From Theocolax elegans (Eukaryota > Arthropoda > Insecta > Hymenoptera > Cerocephalidae), in assembly GCA_026168455.1 (NCBI GenBank), contig JANSJX010000046.1, forward strand, positions 85,279 through 149,278: a stretch of DNA of 64,000 nucleotides, given 5' to 3'. The position numbers and the translations under genes were made by a program. Below are positions 11,716 to 22,701 of the stretch, in pieces (the stretch's first letter is position 1; each line of letters begins with the position of its first letter). The notes under the pieces are model-generated. The model worked only from the letters and a program-made list of their open reading frames with translations. It was not told where the DNA came from and did not search any database.

Positions 11716-12621
11716 TCAACTCTCTCTCTTCTTCGCTGTTCTCTATTCTCTCTCTCATTCTCTCACTCTCTTCAACTCTCCCTCCCGCTCCCTCACAAAA
11801 CCCTCATCTTATTCACTCTCTACCCTCTTACAGTCCCTCATTCTTACTCACTCTTACTTCTCGCACTCCCTCACTCTCACTCATTCTTACTCGCTCTCAC
11901 TCTCGCCTATATCACTCCACTCCCTCTCACACGTCCCTCCATTTCTTACTCACTCTTACTCTTCCCTCTCTCTCTCTGCCTCTCCCTCCCTCTCTCTCTC
12001 TCTCTGTCTCTCATTCTCTCTCTCATTCTCTCACTCTCTCAACCTCTCCCTCACGCTCCCTCACAAACCCTCATTCATATTCACTCTCTCCCTCTTACAG
12101 TCCCTCATTCTTACTCACTCTTACTCTCGCACTCCCTCACTCTCCCTCATTCTTACTCGCTCTCACTCTCGCACTATATCACTCACTCCCTCTCACAGTC
12201 CCTCATTCTTACTCACTCTTACTCTCGCACTCCCTCACTCTCCCTCATTCTTACTCGCTCTCACTCTCGCACTATATCACTCTCTCCCTCTCACAATCCC
12301 TCATTCTTACTCACTGTCACTCTCGCAATCCCTCACTCTCTCTCATTCTTACACGCTCTCACTCTCGCACTATATCACTCTCTCCCTCATTCCCTCTCTC
12401 TCTCTGCCTCTCCCTCCCTCTCTCTCTCTCTCTGTCTGCCTCTCCCTTCCTCTCTCTCTCATTCTCTCTATCTCTCATTCTCACTCTCTCATTATCTCCC
12501 TTTCTCTATCTCTCTATCTCTATCTCTCATTCTCTCTCTCTATCTCTCATTCTCTCTCTCTATCTCTCATTCTCTCTCTCTATCTCTTATTCTCTCTCTC
12601 TCTATCTCTCTATCTCTCTAT
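11716..12621. repeat. (TC)n tract with higher-order units of about 110 bp
   Basis: Pyrimidine-rich tract. Between about 12090 and 12390 a longer block recurs, containing CACTCTCGCACTATATCACT and CCCTCATTCTTACTC. The long Ser/Leu-rich plus-strand frame is an artefact. The tract ends at TATCC, where the third LINE copy begins. Confidence 0.9.
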
Positions 12622-14751
12622 CCAGCTAAACTCACAACTGTTAGCAATAAACCTAAGCCCTGGGTGACAGCGGAGGTTAAAAAGCTTATTAAATCTAGGA
12701 ATTTGGCATTTAAGAATTTCAATCTATCTAACCGTTTTGAGTACTACGTGGAATTTAAAACATTAAGAAATAAAGTTTCAAATCTTCTTGACAGCAATAA
12801 ATATAAATATCTCTCAAACAAATTAAAAAATGCTGCAAACCTGAAAGCCAAATGGAGGGAACTAAAAAATCTTGGTCTATGTGCCAAAACCAACTTATCC
12901 CCATTAGACACATTCTCCACCCAGCAGCTTAATAAATATTTCGTCTCAATCTCCAATCGGATTCCTCCGCTTTCGCCTTCCTTTTTAAACACTCTCTATT
13001 CCTCTGTTTCCGATCCTCCTAGTACGCCTTCCTTTGAATTCAATGTAGTCTCTTCCTTGGGAGTTCGGCGTGCTCTTTTTAATGCTAAGTCAAGGGCAGT
13101 GGGGACGGACGGACTATCTGCTGCGATGCTCAAATTACTTGAGCCACAATTGACCCCGCAGCTTACTCATTTATTCAACGACATGTTATCTGTCGGGTAC
13201 TTTCCGGACTGCTGGAAGAAATCTCTACTCTTTCCATTGGCGAAGTCGAACAGGATTGAGTCTTGCTCAGATATCAGGCCCATCGCGAAGCTCTGTGAGG
13301 TCTCTAAATTGCTTGAAAGGTTGGTACACTCGCAGTTGTCTCACTATTTGGAATCAAATCTCAAACTGATTGATAGACAGGCAGGGTTTCGCAGGGGCCA
13401 CAGTACACAGACCGCCCTTTTAGGTGTTCTCGACGACATCAGAAGGGCTATTGACTCACGTATGATCACGATTTTGGTCCTGTTCGACTTCTCCAAAGCG
13501 TTTGATTCGGTACCGCACGGCCCGTTGTTGATTAAGCTACGTAATATGGGTTGCTCAAACACGGTTCTTACATGGTTTTTTCACTACTTAGTCGGTCGCT
13601 CGCAAGCGGTGGTGGATGAGTTGGGCGTCTGCTCTGACTGGCTTGGGGTAAATTCAGGCATACCGCAGGGCAGTGTTTTGGGCCCATTACTTTTTTCAGT
13701 TTTTATCAATGATCTCCCGGATGTTCTTGAGTATAGTAATCATATGATTTATGCCGATGACACCCAGGTTTACTACTCCTTTCCACCGGACGAATTTGAA
13801 TTGGGTGTCCAGCGAATCACACATGACGCAAATGCGGTTGCGTCCTGGGCTTCTCTCAATGGTTTAGATCTGAACATTAATAAAACAAAAGTAATGATCC
13901 TGGGTAGTAAGGCATATGTCTCGCGTATAGATCTAACCACTGCCCCGCGAGTTATGGTTTTGAATAAGTCTCTCTATTACGAAAATCAAGTAAAATCACT
14001 TGGCGTCTGGCTACTGCCCACTCTGGACTGATCCAAACACGTTTTGACAATTTCTCAGAGGGTGCACGGAATCTTACGTTCGCTACGCTTTCATAAACGT
14101 GCCTTCTCCAGAAGCATCCGAAAATCTCTTATAGAAGCCTTAATATTCCCTCACTTTGATTACGCTTGCGCGGTCTACAATGACCTGGACCAGACCAAAA
14201 ACATTAAGCTCCAGAGGCTCCTAAATGCTTGCGTCAGATTTGTTTGGGGAAACTTGCGTAGATTCGATCATGTTACGCCCTATAGGTTGAAGTTGGGCTG
14301 GCTATCTGTTGAGTCGAGACGATTATTTTTCATTTCCTCTTTGTCATTTATCATCCTATCACATAATTCTCCTCACTACCTAGCAGATCACTTCGTCAAA
14401 CTTAGCAGCTCATCTAACCTACGCATCTCATCTCGTCATCCTCCAAAACCGTTAACCTACCTTCCCCCTCGTACTGAATCGCTTCACAAATCATTTGTCA
14501 TCACAGCCACCAAGCAGTTAAACTCACTATCTATCACGTCATTCGATCCATCCCACATCAACACATTCAAATCATCTACCTTTACTCATTTTCTTCGTCT
14601 CGACTCCTTAGCTTGGGAGGAAAGAGCGACCCGTGAAAATCTCATCCGTCCCCAATTAAGCGACCCTACTGATTTAGATATAAGTTTTATGTGTGATATT
14701 AGCTATGTAAGCGACTTATCGTTACAGAATGAAGCGAATGAGGAATATTAA
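12622..14751 (+). pseudogene. LINE ORF2 reverse transcriptase, truncated, one nonsense codon
   Basis: Reverse transcriptase of a LINE, which would copy its own RNA at a nicked chromosomal target. Visible motifs in order: TDGLSAAMLKLL, IAKLCEVSKLLERL, QAGFRRGHSTQTALL, catalytic block FDFSKAFDSVPH near 13483, GIPQGSVLGPLLF, and YADD at 13750-13761. A thumb and C-terminal region follow (PHFDYACAVYNDL, LNACVRFVWGN, KLGWLSVESRR). At 14029-14031 a TGA interrupts the frame after PTLD. The related copy on the minus strand near 50 kb has TGG (Trp) there, and the same frame resumes at once and stays open to 14751. The frame enters from the truncated 5' junction, so no native start exists. All RT catalytic residues are present, but the copy is dead by truncation and nonsense mutation. 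Confidence 0.85.
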
Positions 14752-15075
14752 TGTTATAAATTGCGCTGTGATACTTTTATTTATTAATTGTCTATTATTT
14801 TTGTGATATTTTTATCAGTATTATTTTTTCTATAAGTTATTCCTTTATTTTATATTTTCTTGTGCTCATTTTTATTTTTATTTTTTTATTTTTATATTTA
14901 TTATTTGTTACTTTCAATTGTTTTTAATATTATTTTATTCCTGCGTTGTATTTTATTTGTTAATTTTACTCTGTTAATTTATTTTTTGTAATACTTTACG
15001 ATGTATGTATTTTTGTGTTTACGGGGTTTCTACCCCTAAAACCCAATAAAGTTTTCTATCTATCTATCTATCTAT
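12622..15075 (+). mobile_element. 5'-truncated LINE copy 3 (most of ORF2, 3' UTR, TATC tail)
   Basis: The element starts abruptly inside ORF2, in the linker before the reverse transcriptase (frame reads PAKLTTVSNKPKPWVTAEVK), directly after (TC)n. The 3' UTR (14752-15050) is AT-rich. It ends with the stem-loop ACGGGGTTTCTACCCCT, then CAATAAAG, then (CTAT)n, then (TC)n. APE and ORF1 regions are absent, so it could not move by itself. I see no clear target duplication because both flanks are the same simple repeat. Confidence 0.85.
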
Positions 15076-15580
15076 CTCTCATTCTCTCTCCCTCTCTCTG
15101 TCTCTCTATCTCTATCTCTCATTCTCTCTCTTTCTCTCTATGTCTCATCCTCTCTCTTTCTCTCTATGTCTCATCCTCTCTCTTTATCTATATCATTCTC
15201 TCCATCACAATCTCTTACACATTCTCTATCTCTCTCCCTCACTCTCCCTCTCTCTCCCTCACACTTCCTCATTCTTCCTTACTCTCTCCCTCTCACACTC
15301 CCTCATTATTACTCACTTTCACTCTCGCACTCCCTTTCTATCTCGCACTCTATCACTCACTCTCTCTCTCTCGCACTCTATCACTCACTCTCTCTATCTC
15401 TCATTCTCGCTCTCGCTCTCTGTCCCCATTCACTCTTTCTTCTCTCTTTCGTTCTCTCTATCTTTCATTCACTCTCTCTTATTCTCTCTCTCTTTCTCTC
15501 TACCTTTCATTCTCTCTCTTTCTCTCTCTATCTGTCTGCCTATCTCTTCCTCTCACTGTCTCTCTCACGCCAAGATAATG
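15062..15580. repeat. (TC)n tract downstream of LINE copy 3
   Basis: It starts as (CTAT)n from the LINE tail and grades into (TC)n with Leu/Ser-type spurious frames on the plus strand. Confidence 0.9.
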
Positions 15581-15583
15581 TTA

Positions 15584-15611
15584 ACGGACGGACGGACGGA
15601 CGGACGGACAT
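15584..15611. repeat. (ACGG)n microsatellite
   Basis: Six or so tandem ACGG units directly follow the pyrimidine tract. Confidence 0.85.
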
Positions 15612-15889
15612 TATAATTTATCGGTTTTTTTTTTATATCGCTTAGTAATTATAATAATAATTTTTTTGTCAGTAATATGATGCAGTAACTTATGTTACAC
15701 ATATTTATCATAAAACATATATGTAATAAGTATTTTTCGCAAGAATAGGGGAGTTTTTACAAAATCGCTCAAAAAGATAACTTTAAAATAATGCAAAATT
15801 TAAGCTTGATCAATTTTCATGTTTAAATTTTTATTTAATTCCCAATGTTATCTAACGCATTCATTAGAATTTGAAAATATTTGGGAAGA
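15612..15889. other. AT-rich sequence
   Basis: No feature is recognised between the microsatellite and the right iteron array. Confidence 0.5.
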
Positions 15890-16105
15890 AAACGTGCTAG
15901 TCTTTGCAGAGAGAAAACGTGCTAGTCTTCGCGGAGAGAAAACGTGCTAGTCTTCGCGGAGAGCAAACATGCTAGTTTTCGCGGAGCAATAGACGTGTTA
16001 GTCTTAGCGGTAAAAACCCTATACGTGCTGTTCTTCCATAAAGAAACTGATAACATACTACTTTTCGCGGAAGACGTAAAATGCGTGCTAGTCTTCGTAA
16101 GAGGC
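15890..16105. repeat. Right subterminal iteron array (8 units)
   Basis: Eight copies of a unit whose complement reads CTCCGCGAAGACTAGCACGT. Three adjacent copies (about 15890-15965) are nearly identical. Inverted relative to 8440-8672. Confidence 0.7.
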
Positions 16106-16115
16106 GACGTTATAT

Positions 16116-17240
16116 TGTAACGGTAAGCGAGTTACCGATAAGGTAAACAACGCGAAAGAGGATATACAGCGCGGCGCGCGCACGAACGCGCGAGAATCGG
16201 GCGCGTCCAGCTGGCAGACCGAGATAGTTCGCGCGCGCTCGGCAACAACATCGTGTTGACAACTGCCGAGAGATTTTTAACGGAAACAGTGGATAGAAAA
16301 ACAGGTGCATTTAGTGTGTGGGTGTGAGGTTTTCTCCCTACCAATCTCCACGTCGGCGGGCGGAGCAGCATGTCCCACAGGGAGTGAGAGAAGGAAGACA
16401 GGAGTCATCCGCCTTCCCGACCGTTGGAGTGAGAGAGAGAGAGATAAGCACGAGGACGAGCTATCTCTCCTTTGCCCAGTCGTTTCCTGCCGAGGCGCGA
16501 TATTTAGAGAAGCGGTAAGTGGTGCACCACGTTTAGACCCGCGTGTCTACCTAATATTTCGCGTCCCGATTTACCTGGTACGGTCCAGGTGAGGAAGCGT
16601 TCCTCCTTTCCCCCCTCTCGTGACAAATCCCGCCCGGGTAGACAGGTCGGTGGTTCGCGGGAGCCACTTCACGAGAAAAGGCGCGCGTGACGTAGGAAGC
16701 TTCTACGTCAGAGCTCTCTACGTCAGAGATACATACCTCACACGGTGTGACGTATGCCATCAGGTTAAGCAGCCTATCATTCCCGGATCGGTTGCTTGTA
16801 ACTCGTAGGTTAATAGGGTTTAACTACTTGTTTTCGCGCTGACCTCGGGGGTAGTCATCGGTACGACTGCCCGTAAATTGTTAACGTTAATTTATTGTTT
16901 ATTTATTAATATTTAATTGTTAATTTAATAAATTGACTCGACGAGACAGTCTTTCTCGCCGATTAACGAAAGATATCAATTGTTGATAGTATTTTACCGG
17001 TTACTGTCCTATCCTACGAATACCGCCCTCTCCGGTGTTTATTCTAGTTGGCAATTTTGGGCATAGGGCCCAACACACGGTATCTAAGTGAAACGAGGTG
17101 TTTGACGTTGTTAACAGCATTGCACGGGAATCAAAGTGATTCCCGGCCGCATCGTGGGACTGCACACTTAAGGTTGATAAGTTGGGACAAATTGGGCCTA
17201 ACCGTGGGCCTTACATATCCCCAGTACCCACCCCGTTACA
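16116..17240. mobile_element. Solo LTR (about 1.1 kb)
   Basis: The segment begins TGTAACGG and ends CCGTTACA, perfect 8-bp inverted termini of TG...CA form. ATAT flanks each side (16112-16115 and 17241-17244), a possible 4-bp duplication, though weak because it lies in AT repeat. It is GC-rich compared with its surroundings, as expected for an LTR promoter/R region. An AATAAA is near 16928. No internal retroelement sequence is attached. The open frames inside (for example around 16305-16592) are not recognised as proteins. A second probable LTR at 61824-62336 starts with the same TGTAACGGT. Confidence 0.55.
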
Positions 17241-17944
17241 ATATATATATATACAGGGTGATCCAGAAACATAGGTAACATATATATATATATTCCGATT
17301 CAGAAAATTAATTCAAGTATAACCCCGTCGGAATTTTTAAAAAATATTAATTAGGCGAGGCGTATTTAATTTTTGAAATGGGCCAATCAGAGGCCGGATT
17401 AGGGAAGAAAGGTGAGCGGCGTTGCCGCGCGAGACTAATGCAACAGGTCAACGAGCGAAGCGGCCGAGGCGCTTGAACATAGCTAATGCGTATAGCAGAA
17501 GCGAAGATCGCGAAAGCGAATGAATCGCAAAATATATTTATGAGATTGATTGTACGAATAAAATGTACAATCAAGGATATGATTTTTATTTAAGTTTGAA
17601 TTAGACCGCAGACTAATAAATCCATTACTACTATTATTAATTTACTTACTAAATCTATGATACGCGTGCGTTATAAATATGAGATTATTACAGTTTTTAA
17701 TCTCATCGTATTTACATTAATTTATTGAAACCTTTATGACGAATTTTAAGACAATAAATTTTGAATTGAATTAAGTTTTGTGTACAATATGGCCAATAAA
17801 TACGTTTACCATAAAGATATATCGCTACATATTGGAAATATATTAATTAATTTTGCAAGTATATTGGCAATAATATTGCTAGGTAAATAATTCCTAGTCC
17901 GTGTAAAATGAAATTTAGCTCAAGCCTCAATTCTCCGTTTAAAA

Positions 17945-18105
17945 AACGTAATGCTACCGCGAGCCCACTCCGATGTTCGTGCACATCAAATTTTGTGTTC
18001 GCGGAGTAAGCCCGCCGCGGGCGTTCTACGACGTTCGCGCTCATCAAATTTTGTACTAGCAGAGTAAGCCCGCCGCGGACGCTCTTCGACGTCTGCACTG
18101 CAAGA
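17945..18105. repeat. GC-rich direct repeats (about 60-bp unit, 2-3 copies)
   Basis: A unit containing GAGTAAGCCCGCCGCGG, an ACG-rich stretch and CATCAAATTTTGT is repeated with divergence. It stands out from the AT-rich interior of the host element. No coding function is seen. Confidence 0.6.
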
Positions 18106-18745
18106 GCAAACGTGCTCGAAAAGAGTTACTTCGTTAAAATTACAATTCATTGTGTTTCAGACTTAATAAATATTTTGGAAAACTCATTCCAAATGTTTAG
18201 GATAATAATTGCAATAGTCTGGCTGTTGAATTGAATTAAGTGTTCAATATACAAAATGCCAATGAATAACTACCATAAATTCGCAATATATTGGTAATAT
18301 ATTAACAATAATATTGCTAGTAAGTTAATTCTGAGTCCGTGTAAAATAAAATCTAGCTGAACCCTCGATGAAGTTTTATAATAGTCTGGGAATCATCTAG
18401 CTATAGTACATCTATAATATGTTTACGTTTACCAAAAATTTCTAAACTGATTTTTTATAATATATTAGTATATGCTGAACAAATCGATATCATTAAAATT
18501 AATTGGATCATATCTTTACTAAAAATCGGTATTATGAGAAATCGTGGATTTATGTCACGCATCTTAGTAGTTATTCGGATGACCAAAGGCAGACGTTCAT
18601 TCCCGTTTTCATTCACTTGAGGTAATAAAAGATCATCGATTCGTGGGTAGTATTGACAATTTGGAAGACACGTAACGTATTGGCAATATATTGATAGTAC
18701 TTTGGCAACATATTGGCAATATATTGATAATACAAATAATAAATA

Positions 18746-19303
18746 CTTAACGAAATACACTTTTAACTGCAAGATTTAAGCCAGACTTTAAGCCATACTT
18801 GCGCGAACACTTTCAGACACACATACAGCCATACAATTAGCCATACTAAAAGATCAATTTTTCATTGCTTGTAACTACCCTCTGTATTGGTTGGTACGAA
18901 AAGCCAACTTAAGAAAAATCAACAAGTTATTTTGTTATTCTAAAATATCTGTCTTTGTTGATTGCTTTAAATCGTCTTCTCGTTCATGCATTAGTAGCAC
19001 AAACTGTGTGAGAAGTTTCATCAACCACCTAAATACAGGAGGGTAGTAATAAGGAATGAAATTTGCTTTTTTATCGAGAAATAGACATTTTCATGTTATT
19101 TTCTTATCTAAAATATCTGTCCTTTGTTGATTTTTCTTAAGTTGGCTTTTCGTACCAACCAATACAGACGGTAGTTACAAGGAATGAAAAGTTGATCTTT
19201 TAGTATGGCTAATTCTATGGCTGTATGTATATCTGTAAGTGTTTGTGAAAGTATGGCTTTAAGTCTGGCTTAAATCTTGCAGTTAAAAGTGTATTTCGTT
19301 AAG
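18746..19303. mobile_element. Nested MITE, TA duplication, 558 bp
   Basis: The ends are CTTAACGAAATACACTTTTA and its complement, with TA at 18744-18745 and 19304-19305. The inverted arms are ~180 bp. Inside them a ~40-bp segment (CTAAAATATCTGTC...) occurs twice in direct orientation near the centre. It is inserted within the larger 17254-20351 element and is therefore younger than it. Confidence 0.75.
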
Positions 19304-20474
19304 TACCCGCGTAAAAAAATTAAAGTTTATATGAACTTTATATAAACTTTAGGTTTGGCTAAACTTGATATGGGGTTGGCCAAGGAGACTGAGCCGAACT
19401 TGTGCAATTGACTGTTTAAGTTTGGCGAAAGTATATCAAATGTTCAGCAGAAATTCATATAAAGTTTTTATAAAGTTTTTTTACAATTACTGACAAATAA
19501 AATATAGTTTATACTAAGTTTAGCTGAACTCAATATTAACGTGATAGCAAGTTCAGGTTTATAAAGTCACATAATGTTGATATCAACATACCCAAAGAAA
19601 AATTTTAAAAATCTGCTTTAACTGACATCAGTAAGAATACATCGCTTAGAATAATGGTGAAAATAGATACTTTGTGGTTTTTTAAATTTCTTCTTTCAGG
19701 TTATGTCTTCAAAACTAAGGAAATGGACAACAATTTTCAGTGACCGATTCGAATTTTTGGAATATATCTCCGTTTTTGTAGCTATATATCTTTATGGTAA
19801 ACGTATTTATTGGCTATATTGTACACAAAACTTAATTCAATTCAAAATTTTATTGTCTTAAAATTCGTCATAAAGGTTTCAATAAATTAATGTAAATACG
19901 ATGAGATTAAAAACTGTAATAATCTCATATTTATAACGCACGCGTATCATAGATTTAGTATGTAAATTAATAATAGTAGTAATGGATTTATTAGTCTGCG
20001 GTCTAATTCAAACTTAAATAAAAATCATTTCCTTGATTGTACATTTTACTCATACAATCAATCTCATAAATATATTTTGCGATTCATTCGCTTTTGCGAT
20101 CTTCGCTTCTGCTATACGCATTAGCTATGTTCAGGCGCCTCGGCCGCTTCGCTCGTTGACCTGTTGCATTAGTCTCGCGCAGCAACGCCGCTCACCTTTC
20201 TTCCCTAATCCGGCCTCTAATTGGCCCATTTCAAAAATTAATTACGCCTCGCCTAATTAATATTTTTTAAAAATTCCGACGGGGTTATACTCGAATTAAT
20301 TTTCTGAATCGGAATATATATATATGTTACCTATGTTTCTGGATCACCCTGTATATATTTATAACAATCGTAAAATAAATAGATTAGTAATTTATAAATA
20401 ATTTAAATATCCTTAAAAGTATAATTGATTTTTAAATACAACTAATCGACTATGAAATGATCTTATGCGTTGCA

Positions 20475-21838
20475 CTACATCTTGTTGAGATTTAGCTTAG
20501 TGGTGAAGCGAAGTCTTAAATTAAAATATTTCTTTAAAATAATATTTATCAAATATATCTTGTGATTGTCAAAAAAATTTTGATCTAAAAAATCCAATTT
20601 TTCAAAAACTTTTGAGCTTATTAGACGTCGTTTTGCGTCTGTAACAAGTTTTAGAAGCAAATTCTTCTTTGATAATAGATTAGGCGTTTGTCTTAAAACT
20701 GATTCAGTAGTTTTGCTTTTGCAAATGACGACAACGTCAGCACTTGGCATAATCAATTCTCTTTTAATTCCTTGAGATACTTCATTTCCATCGGTTACTA
20801 TATTTTTAAGGTTGATAAGTTTTGAAAGAACAGTTTCAAACTCTAATTGTTCCAAGCAAATTTCACATTTTATTGTTCTTTTTATTGACCTTACTATTGA
20901 ACCAGCAATATAAATTACAATTTCGTGACTATATTCATCCCAGGACCAGCCACTATTGCACTAAAATAATTAAAATTATTAACAGCAACTCGTGATTTAT
21001 GAACAGAATTTACAATAAAAAACAACATGAATGGTTCAATTCATATTTTACAATTTAACTATTAAAAGGCAATTTTAACGAAAATGAAGTAGATACTTCA
21101 TGTAAATTAATTTTGAATAAAAAGTAAAGAAAGCTGTTCTCATTAATTTAAAATAAGTAATAATCATTAGAGGATAATAATGAGGTATAAAATGAAGGTT
21201 TGAGTCAACTCGAAAATTGTAACTATTTATTATTACAAATTTTTGCAAAATTATTAATTTGTATATAAGTAAAATAAGTGAATTTATTATTCATAACGAG
21301 CTCACTTTAAAACACTTTTTAAAGCAACAATTAATCCCCAAAATCCTGTTCGTCGTTTACTTAATAAAATAGATACTGCCTTATTTGAATTTGAAAAGTC
21401 AACAATTTTTAAAGATTGGATGTACATAACATATGCATCAACTATTTCTTGCATCTCTTTTACATTTTCTTCAGTTATGCATTTTTCAGAATCTCGTTTA
21501 CCAAATTTTTTTCGACTATCTAAAAAATCAAAAATATCATTTATTTTTCGACAAATTGTAGAGATTGCTTTTACACCTAGAAAATCTTTTGGATAGGTAT
21601 ATTCCATAAAAAGTAATGCATCAGCTACAGAAATACTAAATGTCTGTGCAGCTAATTTTACTTTCATTTTTTCTTTTTGAAAATTGATATGTCGTTTAGG
21701 AATTTTTGTTGCAGGATGTAAATAAGACTGCTCTTGATAATATACAAGTCTTTCTAAAAACTTCCATTCTATAATATTGTTTTCACTGACAATTATATTA
21801 TAATCAGCTGCAGTATTACGTACTATTAGGAATTATGA
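20475..21838 (-). pseudogene. P-element-like (THAP9-type) transposase relic
   Basis: A P-superfamily transposase cuts and pastes its element using GTP and a DDE-type fold. The minus strand encodes two pieces. The first, about 21838-21306, reads ...NNIIEWKFLERLVYYQEQ, then HPATKIPKRHI, KMKVKLAAQTFSISVADALLF and RRTGFWGLIVALKSV. This is the family's pattern of helical domain, KMKV.LAAQT.S.SVA.AL and KTGF.GF...KS. It ends at a donor-like GTGAGC. The second, 20960-20475, follows an ATTATTTTAG acceptor and reads YSHEIVIYIAGSIVRSIK, CEICLEQL and a helical C-terminus, as in the family's last domain. The conserved SQDHLE-type segment that should lie between is missing, and splicing these two sites breaks the frame. 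I infer an internal deletion. Upstream THAP and catalytic regions and the termini were not found. Confidence 0.7.
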
Positions 21839-22699
21839 ATGTTCAAATTTCCTAAAAAAATAGAAAATTTAAACATTTAAAAATGTGTAGCATAAATTCA
21901 TAAATAGAAAAGAATATTGCAATATTAAGTTAACCTTTTTAATGGATTTTTTATGGGTATATTATTACTATTAGTGTTGCTTATTAAGCTGAGTCCATGT
22001 TGCCCATTTATATTTTCATTTATACATCCTTAATTATGGTTTTGCTAAAACATATTAATGTGTACTAGTCAGTTTTAAAAACTTTGTGTAATAATAATTG
22101 TTCAAAGTATTAGAAAAAAAGTTTTGGAAAAAAGTTATGCATATTTACAATCATACTTAAATATGAATAAGTTAAATTAAGAATAATTTCTACAAAAATA
22201 TTGAATTAAATTATTTTTCGTTGCGAAAATTTAATAAAATTACATTTTAATGATATATTATAATTAAATTCTTAACTAAGTTTCAATATTAAAAGTTAAG
22301 GTATCGTAGAAACCCATAAGTACAACAAACGAAAAATAACTTAGATATGTGATTTTAGCTTGATGGCCTTAAATAATTTTTAAAAAAATTGGACTGTTAA
22401 AAAAACATTTGATTGCCTTCAATTTACGAATGTGTTACTGGAACTTATATGTTTCTTAAATTAATATATACATACATAAGCTACTTACAAATTTCTCTCA
22501 CTATTTCTATCTCGCTTTATTTCGGTCTTTAAATCCTCTCACGGCGCGCGCAGTCTAGTATATAAGTCTATGGATATGCTGTACTGCTGTAGGCATGGAT
22601 AGTGTTAGGGTGAGTTCACATGGCACTCCGTGCCGTCACCCGTATCCCGTACCGTATCCCGTCTGAATTTTCGAATAGGGTATCCCATCTTCACTGTTC
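21839..22699. other. AT-rich intergenic sequence
   Basis: No gene is recognised. A patch at about 22540-22680 is GC-richer and holds the 22-bp sequence shared in inverse with 8159-8180, followed by short repeats of CCGTATCCCG. Confidence 0.4.
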
Positions 22700-22701
22700 T
22701 A

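Larger units (their letters stand above)
8440..16105. mobile_element. Large structure bounded by inverted iteron arrays (possible defective DNA transposon)
   Basis: The left end begins GCCTCTTACGAAAACTAGCA and the right end is its near-perfect complement. The trinucleotide GAC lies just outside each end (8437-8439 and 16106-16108), a candidate 3-bp target duplication. Each terminal ~230 bp consists of eight degenerate copies of a unit close to CCGCGAAGACTAGCACGTTT, in opposite orientation at the two ends. Inverted subterminal iterons and a 2-3 bp duplication recall CACTA/EnSpm elements, but no transposase survives. The interior is (TC)n with nested LINEs. The boundaries are seen; the superfamily is inference. 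Confidence 0.55.
17254..20351. mobile_element. Non-autonomous DNA transposon with ~580-bp terminal inverted repeats
   Basis: The element starts CAGGGTGATCCAGAAACATA and ends with its exact complement. TA flanks each end (17252-17253 and 20352-20353). The arms at about 17254-17838 and 19778-20351 are close to identical. The interior has no transposase. Part of the inner left arm is duplicated (about 17780-17935 resembles 18236-18365). A separate 558-bp MITE is nested at 18746-19303. The TA duplication suggests the Tc1/mariner superfamily, but the CAGGGTG terminus occurs in several families. Confidence 0.75.

Noticed and set aside
9356..12667. Long Ser/Leu-rich plus-strand frames (up to 407 residues)
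   Set aside because: They are translations of (TC)n and 16-bp minisatellite; composition and period follow the DNA repeat, and several frames are open at once.
12744..13562. Antisense frames across the LINE reverse transcriptase (also 50231-51070)
   Set aside because: Shadows of the RT reading frame on the opposite strand.
17347..20260. Two mirrored 75-residue frames
   Set aside because: They lie in the inverted arms of the long-TIR element and copy each other by symmetry.
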